64,000 bases of DNA from NCBI RefSeq assembly GCF_020510445.1, contig NZ_JAHBAG010000001.1:472501-536500 (forward strand), given 5' to 3'. Below, in pieces: positions 25,358-34,906 of this stretch. The position numbers were made by a program, and so were the translations under genes. Each line of letters starts with the position of its first letter. Positions within the stretch are counted from its first letter, which is position 1. This DNA comes from Hydrogenophaga taeniospiralis (GTDB lineage: Bacteria > Pseudomonadota > Gammaproteobacteria > Burkholderiales > Burkholderiaceae_C). The notes under the pieces were generated by a model. The model had not been told where the DNA came from, did not search any database, and worked only from the letters and a program-made list of their open reading frames with translations.

Positions 25358-26350
25358 ATGAGCGCTTATCCCAAAATCTACATTGCCGGGCACCGCGGCC
25401 TGGTGGGCTCCGCCATCGTGCGCCAACTCGTGGCCAACGGCCATCCGCTGGACCGCATCGTCGGCCGCACCCGCGACGAGCTCAACCTGACGGACCAGGC
25501 GGCCGTGCGCGCCTTCTTTGCCCGCGAGAAGCCCGACCAGGTCTATCTCGCGGCGGCCAAGGTCGGCGGCATCTACGCCAACAACACCTACCCGGCCGAG
25601 TTCATCTACGACAACCTCATGGTGCAGGCCAACGTGGTGGACGCCGCGTTCCTCAATGGGGTGCGCAAGCTGCTGTTCCTGGGCTCCAGCTGCATCTACC
25701 CCAAGCTCGCGCCGCAGCCCATGGCCGAGGGCGCGCTGATGCAAGGCCCGCTGGAGCCCACCAACGAGCCCTACGCCATGGCCAAGATCGCCGGCATCAA
25801 GCTCTGCGAGAGCTACAACCGCCAATACGGCGCCAGTCACGGCGTGGACTACCGCAGCGTGATGCCGACCAACCTGTATGGCCCGGGCGACAACTACCAC
25901 CCCGAAAACAGCCACGTCATCCCCGCGCTGATCCGCCGCTTCCACGAAGCCAAGGAAGAGGGCGCACCCCAGGTGGTCATCTGGGGCACCGGCACGCCGC
26001 GGCGCGAGTTCCTGTACGTGGACGATATGGCCGCCGCCTGCGTGCATGTGATGGAGCTGCCCAAGAGCGCGTACGACGCCTGCACCTCCCCCATGCAAAG
26101 CCACATCAACGTCGGCTTCGGTGAGGACGTGACCATCGCCGAGCTGGCCCGCCGCGTGGGCGAAGCCGTGGGCTACGAAGGCGAGATCGTGTTCGACACC
26201 AGCAAACCCGACGGCACGCCGCGCAAGCTGCTGGACAGCGACAAGCTGCTCGGCATGGGCTGGACACCGCGCGTGGACCTGCGCAAAGGCCTGGCCCGCG
26301 CCTACGCCGACTTCCAGAAACGCCACGTTGCCGTCGCCGTTGCCGCATGA
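25358..26350 (+). CDS. fcl: GDP-L-fucose synthase
   Basis: Epimerase-reductase (330 residues) that converts GDP-4-keto-6-deoxymannose to GDP-L-fucose with NADPH. The Rossmann motif [16 protein letters not shown] is at the N-terminus, with AAAKVGGI, the catalytic Ser in GSSCIYPK and the Tyr-Lys pair in [15 protein letters not shown]. The substrate loop [13 protein letters not shown] is intact. A GAAAGG site precedes ATG 25358. It overlaps gmd by 4 bp and precedes it, the reverse of the E. coli gmd-fcl order. Confidence 0.95.
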   Translation: MSAYPKIYIAGHRGLVGSAIVRQLVANGHPLDRIVGRTRDELNLTDQAAVRAFFAREKPDQVYLAAAKVGGIYANNTYPAEFIYDNLMVQANVVDAAFLNGVRKLLFLGSSCIYPKLAPQPMAEGALMQGPLEPTNEPYAMAKIAGIKLCESYNRQYGASHGVDYRSVMPTNLYGPGDNYHPENSHVIPALIRRFHEAKEEGAPQVVIWGTGTPRREFLYVDDMAAACVHVMELPKSAYDACTSPMQSHINVGFGEDVTIAELARRVGEAVGYEGEIVFDTSKPDGTPRKLLDSDKLLGMGWTPRVDLRKGLARAYADFQKRHVAVAVAA

Positions 26351-27495
26351 CCAAGAACCCAACCCCCCCCCACACGCCCAAAGTCGCCCTCATCACCGGC
26401 GTGACCGGGCAGGACGGCTCCTACCTGGCCGAGCTGCTGCTCGAAAAGGGCTACACCGTGCACGGCATCAAGCGCCGCAGCAGCCAGTTCAACACCCAAC
26501 GCGTGGACCACATCTACCAGGACCCGCACATCGACAACGCGCGCTTCCACCTGCACCACGGCGACCTGAGCGACAGCAGCAACCTGATCCGCATCGTGCA
26601 GGAAACCCAGCCCGACGAGATCTACAACCTGGGCGCGCAAAGCCATGTGGCCGTGAGCTTCGACAGCCCCGAATACACCGCCGACGTGGACGCCCTGGGC
26701 ACGCTGCGCCTGCTCGAAGCCATCCGCATCCTCGGGCTGGAGAAAAAGACCCGCTTCTACCAGGCCAGCACCTCCGAGTTGTATGGCCTGGTGCAGGAGA
26801 TCCCGCAGACGGAAACCACCCCCTTCTACCCCCGCAGCCCCTACGCCGTGGCCAAGCTCTATGCCTACTGGATCGTGGTGAACTACCGCGAGGCCTACGG
26901 CCTGTACGCCTGCAACGGCATCCTGTTCAACCACGAGAGCCCGCGCCGCGGCGAAACCTTCGTCACCCGCAAGATCACGCGCGGCCTGGCCCACATCGCC
27001 CAGGGTCTGGAGGACTGCCTGTACATGGGCAACCTCGATTCGCTGCGCGACTGGGGCCACGCCAAAGACTACGTGCGCATGCAATGGATGATGCTGCAGC
27101 AGGAGCGGCCGCAGGACTTCGTCATCGCCACCGGTGTGCAGTACAGCGTGCGCCAGTTCATCGACATGGCCGCCCGGGAACTGGGCGTCACCCTGCGCTT
27201 TGAGGGCGAAGGCGTGAACGAGCAGGCCATCGTGCAGGCCGTCGAGGGTGACAAGGCCCCGGCGCTCCAACCCGGCGACGTGCTCGTGAAGGTGGACCCG
27301 CGCTACTTCCGCCCCACCGAAGTGGAAACCCTGCTGGGTGACCCGTCCAAAGCCAAGACCGAGCTGGGCTGGGTGCCGCAGATCGCACTGCGGGAGATGG
27401 TGACGGAGATGGTGGCCGCCGATCTGGCCGACGCCCAGCGCCACGCCCTGCTCAAGACCCATGGCTACGCCACCGCCATGGCCGCCGAACACTGA
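26347..27495 (+). CDS. gmd: GDP-mannose 4,6-dehydratase
   Basis: Converts GDP-D-mannose to GDP-4-keto-6-deoxy-D-mannose, the first committed step to GDP-L-fucose. The 382-residue short-chain dehydrogenase has the glycine motif [19 protein letters not shown], the KRRSSQFNT segment, the catalytic Thr in STSELYG and Tyr-Lys in [12 protein letters not shown], plus the [12 protein letters not shown] substrate loop. Translational coupling to fcl through an ATGA overlap supports a shared pathway. Confidence 0.96.
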   Translation: MTKNPTPPHTPKVALITGVTGQDGSYLAELLLEKGYTVHGIKRRSSQFNTQRVDHIYQDPHIDNARFHLHHGDLSDSSNLIRIVQETQPDEIYNLGAQSHVAVSFDSPEYTADVDALGTLRLLEAIRILGLEKKTRFYQASTSELYGLVQEIPQTETTPFYPRSPYAVAKLYAYWIVVNYREAYGLYACNGILFNHESPRRGETFVTRKITRGLAHIAQGLEDCLYMGNLDSLRDWGHAKDYVRMQWMMLQQERPQDFVIATGVQYSVRQFIDMAARELGVTLRFEGEGVNEQAIVQAVEGDKAPALQPGDVLVKVDPRYFRPTEVETLLGDPSKAKTELGWVPQIALREMVTEMVAADLADAQRHALLKTHGYATAMAAEH

Positions 27496-27515
27496 ACCAC
27501 CGCCCCTCGACCCCG

Positions 27516-28838
27516 ATGTCTGTCCCACACCCCTTGCGCACGCCTGCCGTCGGTCTCTCGTCCATCGCCCGGCGCATCGCCTCGGGCGCGGGCGCGTACG
27601 GCTATGCGCAGGCGGTCAGCATCGGCACGCAGCTGGTGTCGCTGCCGCTGTTCCTGCACCACTGGGACATGGCCACCTACGGCGCCTGGCTGGCCCTCAC
27701 GGCACTGCCCTTCTACCTGTCGCTGGCCGACGCCGGTATCTCCACCGCGTCGAGCAACCAGATGATCGGCCTGATCACACAGGGCCAGAAGGCGCGGGCG
27801 GCCGAGGTGTTTCAGAGCGCCGTGGCCTTTCTGACCTCCGTCTCGCTGCTGATCCTGCTGATCGTCGGCGCCACCCTGCTGCTGCTGCCCACCACCGCGC
27901 TGGAAGTCCCGCAGTGGAAGGCGGTGCTCATGCTGCTGTCCATCAGCGTGGTGCTCGGCCTGTTCTGCAGCCTGGCCGAAGTGATCTACAAGGCCACCGG
28001 CGGTTACGCCGCCGGCACCTACCTGGTCACCACCGGCCGCCTGGTCGAGTGGGCCGGCGGCCTGACCGGTCTGGTGCTCACCCAGAGTTTCATAGGGGTC
28101 GCCGCCTCGGCGCTGCTGGCCCGTCTGGGCTACACGCTGCTCTGCCTCTGGCTGAGCCAGCGGCGCACCGACTTTCTGCGCTGGGGCGTGCGGCGCGCCA
28201 GCCTGGCCGACATCAAACAGGCCGCGGCGCCAGGCGCGCTGTTCCTCTCGCTCTCGCTGACCAACGCGCTGAGCCTGCAAGGCTTCACCCTGCTGGTGGC
28301 GGCCACCCTGGGCCCGGCCGCCACCGCCGTGTTCAACACCTACCGCACCGTCGCGCGGATCGTGGTGCAGGTCACCAACGCCCTGAGCAATCCGCTGTGG
28401 CCCGAGCTCACCGCGCTCAAGGGACAGCGGGACGACGGCGCCTTCTGGAAGCTCTACCGCCGGGCCAACCGCCTGGGCCTGGCCATCGCCGCGGCCGGTG
28501 CGCTGCTGGTGTACGGGGTCTCGCCCTGGCTGCTGGACCTCTGGACCCATGGCCAGATTCCTTTCACCGCCACCAGCATGGCGCTGTTCCTGGGCTATGC
28601 GGCCGTGTGTTCGGCCACCCAGGTCCCGCGCGTCGTGCTCATGTCCATCAACCGCCACGCCGGCCTGGCCGCGCAGAGCCTGCTGGCCGCCGTGGTCTCG
28701 CTGGTGGTGGCGTGGCTGGTCTGGGGCAGCGCCGGCATGGCGGGTGTGGTCGGCGCCATGTTGCTGGGCGAAGCCCTGGTCTGGCTCACCGCCATGCGCG
28801 CCGTGCGCCGCCTGCGCTCAACGAAAACCGTCTCATGA
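27516..28838 (+). CDS. polysaccharide flippase (Wzx/PST family)
   Basis: Integral membrane protein (440 residues, about 12 helices) of the MATE-like polysaccharide transporter group. It is expected to flip undecaprenyl-linked repeat units to the periplasmic face. The N-terminus GAYGYAQAVSIGTQLVSLPLFLHHWDMATYG has the typical pattern of oligosaccharide flippases. Hydrophobic stretches run through the whole length with few charged loops, except for RRTDFLRWGVRRASLAD. It begins 20 bp after gmd and shares an ATGA with the next gene. Together with the polymerase downstream it defines a Wzx/Wzy-dependent locus. Confidence 0.85.
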   Translation: MSVPHPLRTPAVGLSSIARRIASGAGAYGYAQAVSIGTQLVSLPLFLHHWDMATYGAWLALTALPFYLSLADAGISTASSNQMIGLITQGQKARAAEVFQSAVAFLTSVSLLILLIVGATLLLLPTTALEVPQWKAVLMLLSISVVLGLFCSLAEVIYKATGGYAAGTYLVTTGRLVEWAGGLTGLVLTQSFIGVAASALLARLGYTLLCLWLSQRRTDFLRWGVRRASLADIKQAAAPGALFLSLSLTNALSLQGFTLLVAATLGPAATAVFNTYRTVARIVVQVTNALSNPLWPELTALKGQRDDGAFWKLYRRANRLGLAIAAAGALLVYGVSPWLLDLWTHGQIPFTATSMALFLGYAAVCSATQVPRVVLMSINRHAGLAAQSLLAAVVSLVVAWLVWGSAGMAGVVGAMLLGEALVWLTAMRAVRRLRSTKTVS

Positions 28839-30427
28839 TCGTCGACCTGAACCATGCCTCGCCACCCGACACACCGCACGACGTCGTCATCGTCGGCGGT
28901 GGCACGGTGGCCCTGTTGCTGGCCGTGCTGCTGGAGCGCCAGGGCCAGCGCGTGCTGGTGCTGGAGACCGGCGGCGGCGGCTTCGAAGCGCCGGCACAGG
29001 CACTCAACGAAGCCTCCGTCACCGGCCGGGCCCACACCGGCATTGCCGTGGCCCGGGGGCGCGCCCTGGGGGGCACCTCCAACCTCTGGGGCGGCCAGCT
29101 CACCGGCTTCGTGCCGTCCGACTTCGAGGCCCGCGCGGGCGTGTCCGACGCGCCCTGGCCCATCACCTACCAGGAGCTGCTGCCCTGGTACGAGGCCGTG
29201 GCCCAGGAACTGCGGCTGGCCGACGTGCTCGACGAGAGCACGCCCCAGGCGCACAAGCTCTTCGGCGACCGCTACCCCGACATTCCCGGCTTCACCCTGT
29301 TCCTGACGCGCTGGCTCAAGGAGCCCGCCATGGCCCGGTACTTCCACGAGCGCCTGCGCAACGCGCCCGGCCTCACCGTCCTGCTGCATGCCCACGCCAC
29401 CGGGCTGGGCCTGGCGACCGATGGCGAGCGCATCGCCTCGGTCCGCGTGGCGCGGCCCGACGGCACCGCCACCGCGATCCGCGGCCGGCGTTTCGTGCTG
29501 GCCAACGGCACCATCGAAATTGCCCGCCTGCTGCTCGCCTGCGCGGCAGAGCAGCCCTTTGCCCCCTGGGCGGGCAACCCGTGGGTGGGCGCGGGCTTTC
29601 AGGACCACCTGGAAATGCGCGGTGGCCGGGTGCACCTGCTGGACAAGCCGCGCTTCCTGCGCACCTTTCAGAACATCGTGCTCGGTGGCCACAAATACCA
29701 GCCCAAGCTGCGCCTGAACACCGGCATGGGCACCGCCAGCGCCGACCCGGCGCTCAACGTCACGGGCTACTTCGCGTTCGAGTCCAGCATCGCCGAACAC
29801 CTGCAGCACCTCAAGGTGCTGGTCAGGTCGCTGCTGCGCGGCGGGCTGCCGCAACAGGGGCTGGGTGACATGCTGCGCCATGTCCGGGGCATGGGCAGCG
29901 CCTGGGTGCCGATGATCGTGCAGTACCTGCGGCACCACCGCATCTACAACCCGGCCGACCGCGGTGTCTGGCTCGTGATGCACGCCGAACAGCTGCCCCG
30001 CGACGACAGCCGCATCACGCTCGACCCCCGGCGCAGGGACCGCTTCGGCATGCCGCTGGCCGCGCTGGACTGGCGCATCGGCGGCCAGCCCGAGGTGCAG
30101 GCCATGGCCGCCTTTGTGCGCCGGGCCGGTGAAAGCCTGCAGGCCGCCGGGCTGGCCCGGGTGGAGATCGACGCGCTGCTCGACGCCGAGGACGCCCGCG
30201 TGCTGGAGCAGGCCACCGACACCTACCACCAGTGTGGCGGCGCCCGCATGGGCCACCACCCGCGCGACGGCGTGGTCGACAGCGAGCTGCGCGTGTTCGG
30301 CACCCCCAACCTGTACGTGGCCGGCGCCGCCGTGTTCCGCACCTCCAGCTACGCCAACCCCACGTTCACCGCCATGGCGCTGACGGCGCGGCTGGCCGAC
30401 CAGCTCGGCCGGGAGGCCACCCCATGA
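28835..30427 (+). CDS. GMC-family FAD-dependent oxidoreductase
   Basis: Flavoprotein of 530 residues, probably oxidising a sugar or alcohol. The N-terminal dinucleotide fold is VVIVGGGTVALLLAVLLE; its third glycine is an Ala, a mild departure from GxGxxG. RALGGTSNLWGGQ binds FAD. The C-terminal GMC block has DTYHQCGGARMGHHP, with the likely catalytic His, and ELRVFGTPNLYVAGAAVF leading to SSYANPTFTAMAL. It is coupled by 4-bp overlaps to the flippase and to an aldo/keto reductase. The two redox enzymes may modify a sugar of the repeat unit; the substrate is unknown. Confidence 0.85.
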   Translation: MIVDLNHASPPDTPHDVVIVGGGTVALLLAVLLERQGQRVLVLETGGGGFEAPAQALNEASVTGRAHTGIAVARGRALGGTSNLWGGQLTGFVPSDFEARAGVSDAPWPITYQELLPWYEAVAQELRLADVLDESTPQAHKLFGDRYPDIPGFTLFLTRWLKEPAMARYFHERLRNAPGLTVLLHAHATGLGLATDGERIASVRVARPDGTATAIRGRRFVLANGTIEIARLLLACAAEQPFAPWAGNPWVGAGFQDHLEMRGGRVHLLDKPRFLRTFQNIVLGGHKYQPKLRLNTGMGTASADPALNVTGYFAFESSIAEHLQHLKVLVRSLLRGGLPQQGLGDMLRHVRGMGSAWVPMIVQYLRHHRIYNPADRGVWLVMHAEQLPRDDSRITLDPRRRDRFGMPLAALDWRIGGQPEVQAMAAFVRRAGESLQAAGLARVEIDALLDAEDARVLEQATDTYHQCGGARMGHHPRDGVVDSELRVFGTPNLYVAGAAVFRTSSYANPTFTAMALTARLADQLGREATP

Positions 30428-31359
30428 ACCGGCCCGGCACCGATCTGCTGACCCGCCGGCTGGGCCTGGGCTGCGGCCGCCTCAACGGGGGCGGCGACCG
30501 GGCCATGTCCGTGCGTCTGATCCACACCGCGCTGGACCTGGGCATCCGCTACTTCGACACCGCGCCGCCGTATGGGCTGGGCGCGTCCGAGTCCGTGCTG
30601 GGCGATGCGCTCAAGGGCCGACCGGAAGTGGTGGCCATCGCCACCAAGGCCGGTCTGGCCCGCCCCGCGTCCCCCCGCTTCAAGCAGACGGCCAGGGCGA
30701 TCGTCAAGCCGCTGGCCCATTGGGTCCCCGGGCTGCGCCATGCCGTTCTCAAGGGCATGGCGCAGCACGCACCCGCCGGCAACTTCGACGTCGGATTCAT
30801 TGCCCAGTCGTTCGAGACCAGCCTGCGGCAGCTGCGAACCGAACGGGTGGACTGCCTGCTGCTGCACGAAGCACGGCCCCACGACCCGCTGGCGCCCCTG
30901 CAGGTCCTGCTCGAGCGGTATGTCGCCCATGGCCTGCTGGGCACCTATGGCAGCTCCACCGGCGAGCCGCTGAGCCAGCTGGTGCGCTTCGGCCCGGTGT
31001 CGCAGTACCGCTGCCCGGCGCCGGGTGCCGAAGACGCACCGGTCGGCCCCCGCGACGTCGTGCACGGCGTCATGCGCTTCATCGCGCCGACCCTCGGGCC
31101 GGCGATGGCGCGCGACCCTCAGCTCAAGGCCCAGCTGGCCAGCCTGCTGCCCACCGGCACGGACCCGGCCAACGCGACCGGGTCGCTGGCCCTGGCCTAT
31201 GCCCTGGCCCGGTTCGAGGGCCGGGTGCTCATCTCCACCCACCAGCCGCAACGCCTGACCACCACCCTCGAACAGGTCCGGCACATCACGGCCTCGACCG
31301 AGTGGCAACCCGCCATGTCGGCCCTTCACGCCGCGTTCGAGCCGGCGCCCGTGCCATGA
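30424..31359 (+). CDS. aldo/keto reductase family protein
   Basis: TIM-barrel oxidoreductase of 311 residues. The family tetrad is visible: Asp and Tyr in YFDTAPPYGLG, Lys in IATKAGL and His in LLLHEARP. The N-terminus LGLGCGRLNGGG and the C-terminal LALAYALARFEG are also family-like. The NADP-binding end is less canonical than in E. coli relatives. It overlaps the GMC oxidoreductase before it and the polymerase after it by 4 bp each, so it almost certainly acts in polymer synthesis or modification. Confidence 0.85.
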   Translation: MNRPGTDLLTRRLGLGCGRLNGGGDRAMSVRLIHTALDLGIRYFDTAPPYGLGASESVLGDALKGRPEVVAIATKAGLARPASPRFKQTARAIVKPLAHWVPGLRHAVLKGMAQHAPAGNFDVGFIAQSFETSLRQLRTERVDCLLLHEARPHDPLAPLQVLLERYVAHGLLGTYGSSTGEPLSQLVRFGPVSQYRCPAPGAEDAPVGPRDVVHGVMRFIAPTLGPAMARDPQLKAQLASLLPTGTDPANATGSLALAYALARFEGRVLISTHQPQRLTTTLEQVRHITASTEWQPAMSALHAAFEPAPVP

Positions 31360-32642
31360 ACCCGCTCATCCGGCTCGTCTCGCAATGCATGCTCGGCCTG
31401 GCCATCTTCATGGGTGGCTGGTACGTGGGGGGCTCGATCTTCCAGGCCGTGCAGCTGGGCGCGGTCGCCCTGTTCATCGCCGCCGGCCTTCTGGCCTTGA
31501 TGGCGGGCGGCACACGCCGCATTCACCTGTGTGCCGCCGAGACCCTCCTGGGCAGCGCGTTCGTGTTCGCGATGCTGGTGGCCTTCGTGCGCGGGAACGC
31601 GCTGTCCACCGAGTTCGGCGCCATGTTCCTGCTGGTGCTGGCCTCGGCCGCCGTTCTGGCGCGACAGCCCTGGGTGGCCAGCATCGACGGGGTGTTCCGC
31701 TGCGCCTACATCGCGCTGATCGCCTCCGTGCTGGTGGTCCAGCCCAGCGAGTTCCTGATGTCGGTGGTGGGCACCGTCGAGCGCAGCGTCGGCCTGGTGC
31801 GCTTCGCGCCGCTGGGCATGCACCCCAACCTCAGCGGCCTCGTGTATGGCGGTGGCAGCCTGCTGTTCTTTCAGCACTTTCTGGCCACCCCTCGCCTCCA
31901 TCGGAAGCTGTTCGCGCTCCTGCTGTCCGGGCTGTGCCTGAGCATGGTCCTCGCCGCATCCGCCCGGGCCAGCCTGCTCGCCCTGGGCCTGACGGGGGTG
32001 GTCGCCGTGATCCTCATCGCATGGCGCGGCTCGCGCCGGGCCCGGACCGCCTTGACCCTGTCGGCCATCGCGTTGCTGGCCATCGGCGTTTTCAAAGCGG
32101 CCGCCATCGCCGACTACCTGACCATCATCCTGGACCTGGACTCGCCCACGCGCGGGGTGGATTCGGGCGCCACGGGCCGGGAAGTCATCTGGCAGGAAGG
32201 GGTGGCGTTGGTGTTCTCCGACCCTGTGCTGTTCTTCACCGGCAGGGGCGTTCGCGCCGCCGGCCCCGAGGTGATCGGCTTTCCGGTGGAGAGCTCCTAC
32301 ATCAACCTCGCGCTCGAACATGGCGTGGTGTTCGGCCTGCTGATCGCCTTGACGTTTCTGGTCACCGCATGGCGCACCTTCGGCCGCAGCTTCGAGATGG
32401 GGGTGATGAACCCGGCCCTTTTCGTCAGCGGCCTGATGCTGGTGTTCGTCCTGATGCAGTCGATCTTCAACCGCTACCTGATCGCGGTCGGCAACCCCTA
32501 TTCGCTGTGGATCCTGCTGTTGCTGTTGCGGCTCAACCTGGGCCCTTCCAGGGTCCCTTCGGCCCGGGCTCCCACGTCGCCCGTGCGAGACCGCCCCCCG
32601 TTCACCCCCGTCGCCGGCCACAACGCCGCCTCGCAACCATGA
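31356..32642 (+). CDS. O-antigen polymerase/ligase-like membrane protein (putative Wzy)
   Basis: Membrane protein of 428 residues with ten or more predicted helices and a periplasmic loop containing DSPTRGVDSGATGREVIWQE, a Wzy_C/O-antigen ligase-type feature with the conserved RxxxW-like segment, followed by the ESSYINLALEHGVVFGLL motif typical of the family. It would polymerise repeat units delivered by the flippase. A short Pro/Arg-rich tail (about 30 residues) is cytoplasmic. The sequence alone does not separate polymerase from ligase, but the locus otherwise lacks a polymerase. Confidence 0.8.
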   Translation: MNPLIRLVSQCMLGLAIFMGGWYVGGSIFQAVQLGAVALFIAAGLLALMAGGTRRIHLCAAETLLGSAFVFAMLVAFVRGNALSTEFGAMFLLVLASAAVLARQPWVASIDGVFRCAYIALIASVLVVQPSEFLMSVVGTVERSVGLVRFAPLGMHPNLSGLVYGGGSLLFFQHFLATPRLHRKLFALLLSGLCLSMVLAASARASLLALGLTGVVAVILIAWRGSRRARTALTLSAIALLAIGVFKAAAIADYLTIILDLDSPTRGVDSGATGREVIWQEGVALVFSDPVLFFTGRGVRAAGPEVIGFPVESSYINLALEHGVVFGLLIALTFLVTAWRTFGRSFEMGVMNPALFVSGLMLVFVLMQSIFNRYLIAVGNPYSLWILLLLLRLNLGPSRVPSARAPTSPVRDRPPFTPVAGHNAASQP

Positions 32643-33778
32643 CCTACGTCTTCTGGCATTCCTATCTGATGTTTCACCAGGCCGCGTACATCCGCGCCCT
32701 GGCGGAGCTGCCCGGCAACACCGTGCACTGGTGTGTGGCGCAGGACCTGCCCGCCTACTACCGCGACCGCGGCTACCCGGTGCCCGACACCGGCCAGGTG
32801 CTGGTGCACATCGCGCCCACGCCCGCACGGACCGCCGAACTGGCCCGGCTGCCCGGGTCGGTGCAGGTGTTTTTTGGCCTGCGCGGTTTCGCGCTGCCGC
32901 TGACCGCCTTCCAGGCCAGCCTGGGCGCCCCGGTGCACCGCTTCCTGATGACGGAAAACCGCTACGAGCCGGGCGCCCGGTTGCTGCCCCGCTGGCTGGT
33001 CTACACCTGGGACGCGCTGCGCTACCGGCGCCACCTGAGCGGTGTGTTCTGCATCGGCCATTCGGGCCGTTACGGCGGCGCACGGTTTTTTGCGGCCTGC
33101 GGCTACCCCCGGGAGCGCATCGTGCCCTTCGTGCACGTGGTGGGCGGCACGCCGGTGCGGCACGCGCCGCTGCAGCGCGGGCACAAGGAAATCCTCTATG
33201 TGGGCCAGCTGATCCCGCGCAAGCGGGTCGATCTGCTGCTGCGGGCCTTCAGCCAGCTCGACCTGCCCACGGCCCGCCTGCGCATCATCGGCAAAGGCGA
33301 AGAAGAACCGCACCTGCAGCAGCTCACCCACCGGCTCGGCATCGCCGAGCGGGTGGGCTTCTCACCGGGCATGCCCAACGCCGGGATCGTCGCGGCCATG
33401 GCCGCCGCCGACGTGCTGGTGCTGCCCAGCCGCTTTGACGGCTGGGGCGCGGTGGTCAACGAAGCCCTGATGGTGGGCACCCCGGTGATCTGCAGCGACC
33501 GCTGCGGCGCCAGCGACGTGATCGAGAACGGGCGCAACGGCCACGTGTTCGAGGCCGGCAACGCCCACGCGCTGCTGGAGTGCCTGCACCGCGTCTGCCA
33601 CGACTTCCGCGGAGACCGGGCGGCGCTGGCGAGCACGGAGTCCACCCGCCTGGGCGGGCCCGCGGTGGCCGCGCGCTTTCAGCAGAGCGTCCTGCGACTG
33701 CTGGCGCCGAGCCCGGCGGCAACGCGGCCCACCGCGCCCATGGACGGCATGCCCCATCGCAGGGAGCAACAGCCATGA
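32639..33778 (+). CDS. family 4 (GT-B) glycosyltransferase
   Basis: Cytoplasmic glycosyltransferase of 379 residues. The C-terminal domain shows the GT4 pattern: EILYVGQLIPRKRVDLLLRA, RLRIIGKGEEEPHLQQL, GMPNAGIVAAMAAADVLVLP and the donor-site GWGAVVNEALMVGTPVICSD, with the EX7E motif partly altered. The N-terminal half is less conserved, as usual for the acceptor side. It shares ATGA overlaps with the polymerase and the acyltransferase. Sugar specificity is unknown; a fucosyl- or hexosyltransferase is possible. Confidence 0.87.
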   Translation: MTYVFWHSYLMFHQAAYIRALAELPGNTVHWCVAQDLPAYYRDRGYPVPDTGQVLVHIAPTPARTAELARLPGSVQVFFGLRGFALPLTAFQASLGAPVHRFLMTENRYEPGARLLPRWLVYTWDALRYRRHLSGVFCIGHSGRYGGARFFAACGYPRERIVPFVHVVGGTPVRHAPLQRGHKEILYVGQLIPRKRVDLLLRAFSQLDLPTARLRIIGKGEEEPHLQQLTHRLGIAERVGFSPGMPNAGIVAAMAAADVLVLPSRFDGWGAVVNEALMVGTPVICSDRCGASDVIENGRNGHVFEAGNAHALLECLHRVCHDFRGDRAALASTESTRLGGPAVAARFQQSVLRLLAPSPAATRPTAPMDGMPHRREQQP

Positions 33779-34884
33779 ACCCCACGGTCTCGGACACCAT
33801 CCGCCTGGCGCGCATTCTGTGCATCCTGCTGCTGGTGTATGCGCACGCCCAGCCCTACCAGCCCGGGGTGCCCGAGTCCTTGTTCTCACCCATGGGCCTG
33901 ATCCACACCACACGGCAGCTGCTGGGCCACACCAGCGTGCCCCTGCTGAGTCTGATTTCGGGTTATCTGCTGGCCCGCACGCTGAGTGCCCGGCCCTACG
34001 TGGAAGAGCTGGGCAACAAATGCCTTTCCCTGATCGTGCCGCTGGTGCTGTGGAACCTGATCTACATCGCCAAGGAGTACCTGGAGTCGGGCCTCACGAC
34101 CGCGCCCGCCCTGCACGAATGGCCGAACGCGGTGCTGGCCATCACCGCGCACCCGGCCATGACGCCGCTCTACTTCCTGCGGGACGCCTTTGTCTGCTTC
34201 CTGATCTCGCCCGCGCTCATGGTGTTGGCGCGCAAGCTGCCCGGCACCGCGGCGGCCGCCTTGTTGCTCAACGCCTTGCTGAACCTGGACGGTGTGCTGT
34301 TCATCAACAGCGCCATTCCGCTCTTCTATTTCGCGGGCTGTGTGTTGTTGGTTCGTAAGGTTCCGATTCCCACCGTTTCGATCCCTCGCGAGCCCGTGTG
34401 GGCCGCGGGCCTGGCCCTGGTGTTGCTCTCGGCCGCGCCCTTTTTCCTGCCGCCGGCCTGGGGCGTGTCCGACCCGCAAAGCGTGGCGTACGCCACCGTC
34501 GACATTGCCCTTCGTGCGGCCGGCTGTGTGGTCTTCTGGTCCGTCGCTTCGAGGCTGCTGCAAAGCAGGGCAGGCGATGTGCTCCTGAAATTCGAGCCGA
34601 TGGCGTTCTTCATCTTTTGCGCCCACGGCATGGCGATCGGCCTGTGGTGGATGGCCATCGACCACCTGGGCTACGCCGACCTCACCCCGATCTTTCTGGG
34701 CTATTTCGCCCTCTCGCCCTTGCTGGCGCTGGTGGTCTGCGTCGCTGCGGTCTGGGCCATCCGCCGGGTCGCCCCCAGCGGCCTCTCCCTCCTCATGGGC
34801 GGGCGCATTCCCAACCACCAACAGATGACATCCATGATCAAACCCCTCGGCCGCAGACCCCTGGCACGGACCACCGGTGCTTGA
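33775..34884 (+). CDS. acyltransferase 3 family membrane protein
   Basis: Multi-pass membrane acyltransferase (369 residues, about ten helices) of the OafA/WcaH-like group that O-acetylates or succinylates sugars. The N-terminal helix RLARILCILLLVYAHAQPYQ contains the conserved His, and the next loop has HTSVPLLSLISGYLLAR. The hydrophobic repeats continue to residue 335. The last 25 residues are basic and polar. It is coupled to the glycosyltransferase before it by an ATGA overlap, and 22 bp separate it from the pyruvyl transferase gene. Confidence 0.85.
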   Translation: MNPTVSDTIRLARILCILLLVYAHAQPYQPGVPESLFSPMGLIHTTRQLLGHTSVPLLSLISGYLLARTLSARPYVEELGNKCLSLIVPLVLWNLIYIAKEYLESGLTTAPALHEWPNAVLAITAHPAMTPLYFLRDAFVCFLISPALMVLARKLPGTAAAALLLNALLNLDGVLFINSAIPLFYFAGCVLLVRKVPIPTVSIPREPVWAAGLALVLLSAAPFFLPPAWGVSDPQSVAYATVDIALRAAGCVVFWSVASRLLQSRAGDVLLKFEPMAFFIFCAHGMAIGLWWMAIDHLGYADLTPIFLGYFALSPLLALVVCVAAVWAIRRVAPSGLSLLMGGRIPNHQQMTSMIKPLGRRPLARTTGA

Positions 34885-34906
34885 GCATCTCCAGGAACCC
34901 CAAGAG

